Assembly: GCF_014196125.1 (NCBI RefSeq)
Contig: NZ_JACIDA010000001.1
Location: 1,550,001-1,614,000, forward strand
Length of the DNA stretch: 64,000 bases
From: Brevundimonas mediterranea
Lineage (GTDB): Bacteria; Pseudomonadota; Alphaproteobacteria; Caulobacterales; Caulobacteraceae
Direction: 5' to 3'
The translations under genes were made by a program, and so were the position numbers. The first letter of the stretch is position 1. Every line of letters begins with the position of its first letter. This document shows, piece by piece, positions 60,678 through 64,000 of this stretch. Under the pieces are notes generated by a model. It was given only the letters and a program-made list of their open reading frames with translations. It was not told the origin of the DNA and did not search any database.

Positions 60678-60710
60678 CCGTCATCCTCGCCACGAGGGCG
60701 AGGATGACGG
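60678..60710. repeat. 14-bp perfect hairpin between convergent genes
   Basis: CCGTCATCCTCGCC (60678-60691) and GGCGAGGATGACGG (60697-60710) form a perfect stem with a 5-base loop. It lies between the DUF983 and lipoprotein genes. The GTCATC core recalls the arm of the 171-bp element, but the sequences are different. Confidence 0.7.
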
Positions 60711-60745
60711 TTATGGGGCTGAGGGGCTCGCCCGGAACCTTTGCC

Positions 60746-61111
60746 TCAGTCGATGCAGAGCGTCGGGCCGGCCTTGCCGTCCTCGACCGGCGTATTGCAG
60801 CCGAAACGGTCGCTGTCAGCCTGGCAGACGCCGGTCGTGGCCGCGCCTGGCGCGATGCCGCTGTTGCCTTCCACGCGGCAGTCGCCCTGGCATTGATCGC
60901 CGTCGGTGCAGGACTTGCCCGCGTCGGCGTAGCTGATCACGCACTGCCAGGACTGCATCCGGCCGACCTGTTTCATCGTGCCGCCGCGCGTGGCGCAGGC
61001 CGAGGCCTCGGCGCTCTGCATCGGGGCGTCCGAGCCGGCGCCCGTCGTGGTCTGGGGGGTGCAGGCGGCGGCCAGCAGGGCGGCGGCGGCGATGAGGGAA
61101 ATGCGGATCAT
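60746..61111 (-). CDS. cysteine-rich lipoprotein
   Basis: The 121-residue product has a lipoprotein signal with the lipobox LLAAAC (Cys17), then [11 protein letters not shown]. The mature part has seven or so further Cys, in [47 protein letters not shown] and LCID, which suggests several disulfides. The ATG overlaps the hmgA stop by 4 bases, so it is co-expressed with hmgA. No function is assigned to this family as far as I can see. Confidence 0.75.
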   Translation of the reverse strand: MIRISLIAAAALLAAACTPQTTTGAGSDAPMQSAEASACATRGGTMKQVGRMQSWQCVISYADAGKSCTDGDQCQGDCRVEGNSGIAPGAATTGVCQADSDRFGCNTPVEDGKAGPTLCID

Positions 61112-62403
61112 TTGACCTGTCCTTTGGTGAAGCCCGACCAGACATCGTCATAGTCGAGCTGCATCTGGGGTGATTCTGACGCCCATTTCGTGACACGGAT
61201 CGGGGCCCGGGTCTCGAACATGAAGGCCAGGGTGTCAGTGATCTTGTGCGGTTTCAGTTCCGCCTGGATCGCGCCTTCATAGCTGGCCTGATCCGGGCCA
61301 TGGCCGCTCATCCGGTTGTGCAGACTGGCGCCGCCGGGGGCGAAGCCGCCGGCCTTGGCGTCATAGGCGCCGGTCACCAGACCCATGAACTCGCTCATGA
61401 CGTTGCGGTGGAACCACGGCGGGCGGAAGGTGTGCTCGGCCACCATCCAGCGCGGCGGGAAGATGACGAAGTCGATATTGGCCGTACCCGGCGTCTCGGA
61501 CGGGCTGGTCAGGACGGTGAAGATCGACGGATCGGGGTGGTCGTAGCTGACGGTGTTGATCGTGTTGAACCGCGCCGTGTCATAGCGGCAGGGCGCCAGA
61601 TTGCCGTGCCAGGCCACCACGTCCAGCGGGCTGTGCGCAAAGGTCGTGGCCCACAGACGGCCGCCGTACTTCTGGACGCACTGGGTCGGGTGATCGACGT
61701 CCTCATAGGCCGCGACGGGCGTCTCGAAGTCGCGCGGATTGGCCAGGCCGTTGGCGCCGATCGGCCCCAGGTCCGGCAGGCGGAACGGGCTGCCGTAGTT
61801 CTCGCAGACGTAACCCCGAACGGGTCCGTCGATCTCGACGCGGAAGCGGACGCCGCGCGGGATCAGGACGACATGGCCGGGTTCGGCCTCGATCACCCCC
61901 ATCTCGGTGACAAAGCGATGCGCGCCTTGCTGGGGCACGATCAGCAGTTCGCCGTCGGCGTCGTAGAAGACCCGGTCGGTCATCGAGCGATTGGCGACAT
62001 ACAGATGGATGCCCGCCCCGGCCCCGGCGTCGGGCTCGCCCGCGCCGCCGTAGGTGACGAGCCCCTCGACCCAGTCGGTGGCGGTCTCGGGGATGGGCAG
62101 CGGGTCCCAACGCATCCGGTTGGGATTGGGCGGGGTCTCGTCGAAGGGGCCGGAGCGGAGGCGGCCCTGGTCGAAGGCGACATAGGGGCCGTGCTGGGCC
62201 GAGGGGCGCAGGCGGTAAAGCCAGCTGCGGCGGTTCTCGGCGCGCGGGGCGGTGAAGGCCGTGCCGGACAGCTGTTCGGCGTACAGGCCCATCGGCGTCT
62301 TCTGCGGCGAGTTCTGGCCCACGGGCAGGGCGCCGGGTGCAGCCTCGGTGGCGAAGTGATTGCCGAAACCGGTCAGATAGGCGGGCGCGTTGGATCGCGT
62401 CAT
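61108..62403 (-). CDS. hmgA: homogentisate 1,2-dioxygenase
   Basis: The 431-residue iron enzyme opens the ring of homogentisate in tyrosine/phenylalanine breakdown. The N-terminus [69 protein letters not shown] and the C-terminal [18 protein letters not shown] are family signatures; the last contains iron-ligand His residues. The length is typical. The downstream lipoprotein gene overlaps by 4 bases. Confidence 0.96.
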   Translation of the reverse strand: MTRSNAPAYLTGFGNHFATEAAPGALPVGQNSPQKTPMGLYAEQLSGTAFTAPRAENRRSWLYRLRPSAQHGPYVAFDQGRLRSGPFDETPPNPNRMRWDPLPIPETATDWVEGLVTYGGAGEPDAGAGAGIHLYVANRSMTDRVFYDADGELLIVPQQGAHRFVTEMGVIEAEPGHVVLIPRGVRFRVEIDGPVRGYVCENYGSPFRLPDLGPIGANGLANPRDFETPVAAYEDVDHPTQCVQKYGGRLWATTFAHSPLDVVAWHGNLAPCRYDTARFNTINTVSYDHPDPSIFTVLTSPSETPGTANIDFVIFPPRWMVAEHTFRPPWFHRNVMSEFMGLVTGAYDAKAGGFAPGGASLHNRMSGHGPDQASYEGAIQAELKPHKITDTLAFMFETRAPIRVTKWASESPQMQLDYDDVWSGFTKGQVK

Positions 62404-62519
62404 GTGCGTGGTCTCCCTATTCCTTCCGTTTAGCCGGGGCGGCGACCGTCGTCACCCTTTCACCCCTGCAACAGCTTGGCCGTTCGCGCGTTGACAGCCG
62501 CCAAGGGAGCCGTACCGCC

Positions 62520-63035
62520 ATGACCTATCTGACCCGCGCCGTCTTCGGCTTCGCCAGTCTTCTGCTGCTGCTTTCGGCCATGGCCCTGATTGGATTCGGC
62601 GTGAAGGACGCGCTGGAGGGGATCGGCCGGCCGGACCAGTCCGGGGCGGACGCGGTGCTGGACATGCTGGGCTATGTCATCGTCGCCATCGCCGTGTTCG
62701 ACGTGGCGAAATACATCTTCGAGGACGAGGTGCGGCGCGGCAACGAACGGCGCAGCGCCGCCGAGGCCCGACGCAGCCTGACCAAGTTCCTGTCCACCAT
62801 CGTCATCGCCCTGTTCCTGGAGGCGCTTGTGGTCGTGTTCAAGACGGCGCGCGAGGATGTGGCCCTGCTGATCTATCCCGCCGCCCTGCTGATCGCGGCG
62901 GTGCTGGTGCTGGTGGGCCTGGGCGCCTTCCAGCGCTTCTCTGCGACGGTCGAGGAGAAGGTCGGCGACGACGACGAGGCCGAAGAGCGCAAGGACGAGG
63001 TCAAGCGTAAGGCGGGGGCCGCCCGCAAGACCTAG
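62520..63035 (+). CDS. membrane protein of unknown function
   Basis: The 171-residue product has about four hydrophobic helices (about residues 5-29, 43-62, 93-112 and 116-137) and a charged, Lys/Glu-rich C-terminal tail (EEKVGDDDEAEERKDEVKRK). A cytoplasmic loop with DEVRRGNERRSAAEARRSLTKF sits between helices 2 and 3. I do not recognise the family. The start ATG is at 62520. Its TAG stop shares CTAG with the opposing stop of the Lrp-like gene. It diverges from hmgA. Confidence 0.75.
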   Translation: MTYLTRAVFGFASLLLLLSAMALIGFGVKDALEGIGRPDQSGADAVLDMLGYVIVAIAVFDVAKYIFEDEVRRGNERRSAAEARRSLTKFLSTIVIALFLEALVVVFKTAREDVALLIYPAALLIAAVLVLVGLGAFQRFSATVEEKVGDDDEAEERKDEVKRKAGAARKT

Positions 63036-63289
63036 GCCGACTTGGGCAGGAAGGGCGAGAAGGTGATGACGGTGAAGGTGTCGCGGACATGCGGCCGGGT
63101 CTGGACCTGTTTGGTGACGAAGGTCCCGATGTCGGCGTCGCGCGGCAGGTTGAACTTGGCCAGCAGGTCGTGCTGGCCCGAGGTGGAATAGACCTCCGAC
63201 ACGTTCTCGACATTGTCCACGATGTCGGCCGCCACATCGTTGGCGTAGCCCAGCTCGGTTTTGATGAAGACGAAGATGGCGGTCATCAT
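63032..63289 (-). CDS. stand-alone Lrp/AsnC ligand-binding (RAM) domain protein
   Basis: The 85-residue product has only the RAM domain: TAIFVFIKTELGYANDVAADI, VENVSEVYSTSGQHDLLAKF and the FVTKQVQTRPHVRDTFTVI end. There is no helix-turn-helix, so it cannot bind DNA itself. Such proteins form ring-shaped oligomers and bind amino acids or modulate full-length Lrp partners. Two adjacent ATGs (63289 and 63286) are equally possible. It converges with a membrane protein gene and diverges from the aldolase. Confidence 0.85.
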   Translation of the reverse strand: MMTAIFVFIKTELGYANDVAADIVDNVENVSEVYSTSGQHDLLAKFNLPRDADIGTFVTKQVQTRPHVRDTFTVITFSPFLPKSA

Positions 63290-63504
63290 GGCGGGGGCTC
63301 CTGTTGCTGGCCCGCGTCCTAAACCGTTTTGGACGCGGCGTCGAAGACGTCGGATGAAACAATATGTTCCGCCGCAGCGCCACGAACCCGGCCGCGCGGC
63401 TTTCGCTTTCGGCGGCGGCTGGGATAAGCAGGGGGCGAGGCCGGGCGACCGGTCGGTGCAACACAGGCGTTCCGGCGCGGCTCGGGACAGGCGGAGATTA
63501 AGAC

Positions 63505-64000
63505 ATGGCCCATGATCGCGTCAGCGTGCTTCAGGCGCTCGAGACCCAGGGCGTCTGCCCCGTCTTCTATCATCCCGATCCCGAGGTCAGCCTGAACGTC
63601 ATCCGCGCCTGCGCACGCGGCGGGGCGCCGGTGGTCGAGTTCACCAATCGCGGCGACTTCGCCTGCGACCTGTTCGGCGAGATCAATCGCGAACTGATCA
63701 GGACCGACCCGGAGGTGGTGCTGGGCATCGGCTCGGTGGTCGACAGCGGCACGGCCTCGCTCTACCTGAACCGGGGCGCGCGCTTTGTGGTCAGCCCCTG
63801 CCTGGTCCCCGACGTGGCCAAGGTCTGCAACCGGCGCATGGTGGCCTATTTCCCCGGCTGCGGCTCGGTGACGGACATCGGCGAGGCGCACGAGCTGGGC
63901 TGCGACATCGTCAAACTGTTCCCCGGTTCGTCGGTCGGTGGGCCGGACTTCGTCAAGGCGATCAAGGGACCGATGCCCTGGGTCAAGATCATGCCGACCG
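63505..64000 (+). CDS. eda: 2-keto-3-deoxy-6-phosphogluconate aldolase, 5' part
   Basis: The frame runs off the right edge after about 165 residues. The class I aldolase signatures fit the bifunctional KHG/KDPG aldolase: CPVFYHPDPEVSLNVIRAC, VVEFTNRGDF with the catalytic Glu, VVLGIGSVVDS, RFVVSPCLVPDVA and the Schiff-base Lys in DIVKLFPGS. KDPG aldolase is the last step of the Entner-Doudoroff pathway, the main sugar route in Caulobacterales. GGAG lies before the ATG at 63505. Confidence 0.92.
   Translation, partial: MAHDRVSVLQALETQGVCPVFYHPDPEVSLNVIRACARGGAPVVEFTNRGDFACDLFGEINRELIRTDPEVVLGIGSVVDSGTASLYLNRGARFVVSPCLVPDVAKVCNRRMVAYFPGCGSVTDIGEAHELGCDIVKLFPGSSVGGPDFVKAIKGPMPWVKIMPT

Overview
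This is a GC-rich, densely coding stretch of an alphaproteobacterial chromosome, most likely from the order Caulobacterales and perhaps Brevundimonas (inference). The evidence is a full-length ctrA, a DivJ-type cell-cycle kinase, a cluster of GANTC (CcrM-type) sites upstream of ctrA, CtrA-box-like sites beside flagellar genes, and the usual alphaproteobacterial lptCAB-rpoN-hpf-ptsN block. No prophage, CRISPR array, insertion sequence or rRNA operon was seen. Two tRNA genes are present, Glu(TTC) and Leu(CAG).

Layout. 0-5.5 kb: a small secreted protein, an OmpR-type regulator with its kinase, ctrA, a DnaA-domain-IV-like helix-turn-helix protein coupled to a DUF6456 protein, and a methyltransferase. 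5.5-13.2 kb: a glycosyltransferase/beta-propeller pair, sufE, divJ, a DUF1491 protein and a secreted HEXXH metallopeptidase. 13.2-17.6 kb: an HxlR regulator divergent from an SDR, a retropepsin-like protein divergent from thrC, and a CsbD protein; inverted copies of one composite repeat bracket the protease-thrC pair. 17.8-19.7 kb: two related secreted proteins of unknown role, one apparently frameshifted. 20.2-25.8 kb: threonine and methionine synthesis. A fused aspartokinase-homoserine dehydrogenase and thrB lie behind what looks like a Thr-codon attenuator; divergently, metX-metB lie behind a SAM-I (S-box) riboswitch. 25.8-31.2 kb: tRNA-Glu, a 171-bp palindromic element, a small ORF, a glycosyltransferase-like gene, carA and a GH3 glucosidase. 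31.3-37.6 kb: a ZIP transporter, proB-proA, a MazEF-like toxin-antitoxin pair with a palindromic operator, and a membrane PQQ glucose dehydrogenase. 37.8-46 kb: gltD-gltB-amtB and Hsp20-DUF1150. 46-51.6 kb: ptsN, hpf, rpoN, lptB, lptA, lptC and a short RNase D. 51.8-54.5 kb: tRNA-Leu, a WecG/TagA glycosyltransferase and an FAD/NAD(P)-binding protein. 54.5-57.2 kb: flgB-flgC-fliE divergent from fliO-fliP, then HU. 57.3-64 kb: a large TPR protein, a DUF983 protein, a lipoprotein coupled to hmgA, a membrane protein, a stand-alone Lrp-type ligand domain, and the 5' part of a KDPG aldolase gene cut by the window edge.

How the genes fit together. Homoserine made by the fused ThrA goes either to ThrB/ThrC (threonine) or to MetX/MetB (methionine). 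The two branches leave one divergent regulatory region at 22.95-23.56 kb, where each has its own RNA switch, one sensing Thr (and perhaps Ile) supply and one sensing SAM. GltBD, AmtB, RpoN and PtsN form a nitrogen-related theme. CtrA, DivJ and flagellar genes with CtrA-like boxes form a cell-cycle theme. The strongest non-textbook observations are the Thr attenuator beside a ThrA that lacks ACT domains, the five GANTC sites in 56 bp upstream of ctrA, the palindromic repeats in convergent gaps, and the frameshifted secreted paralogue.
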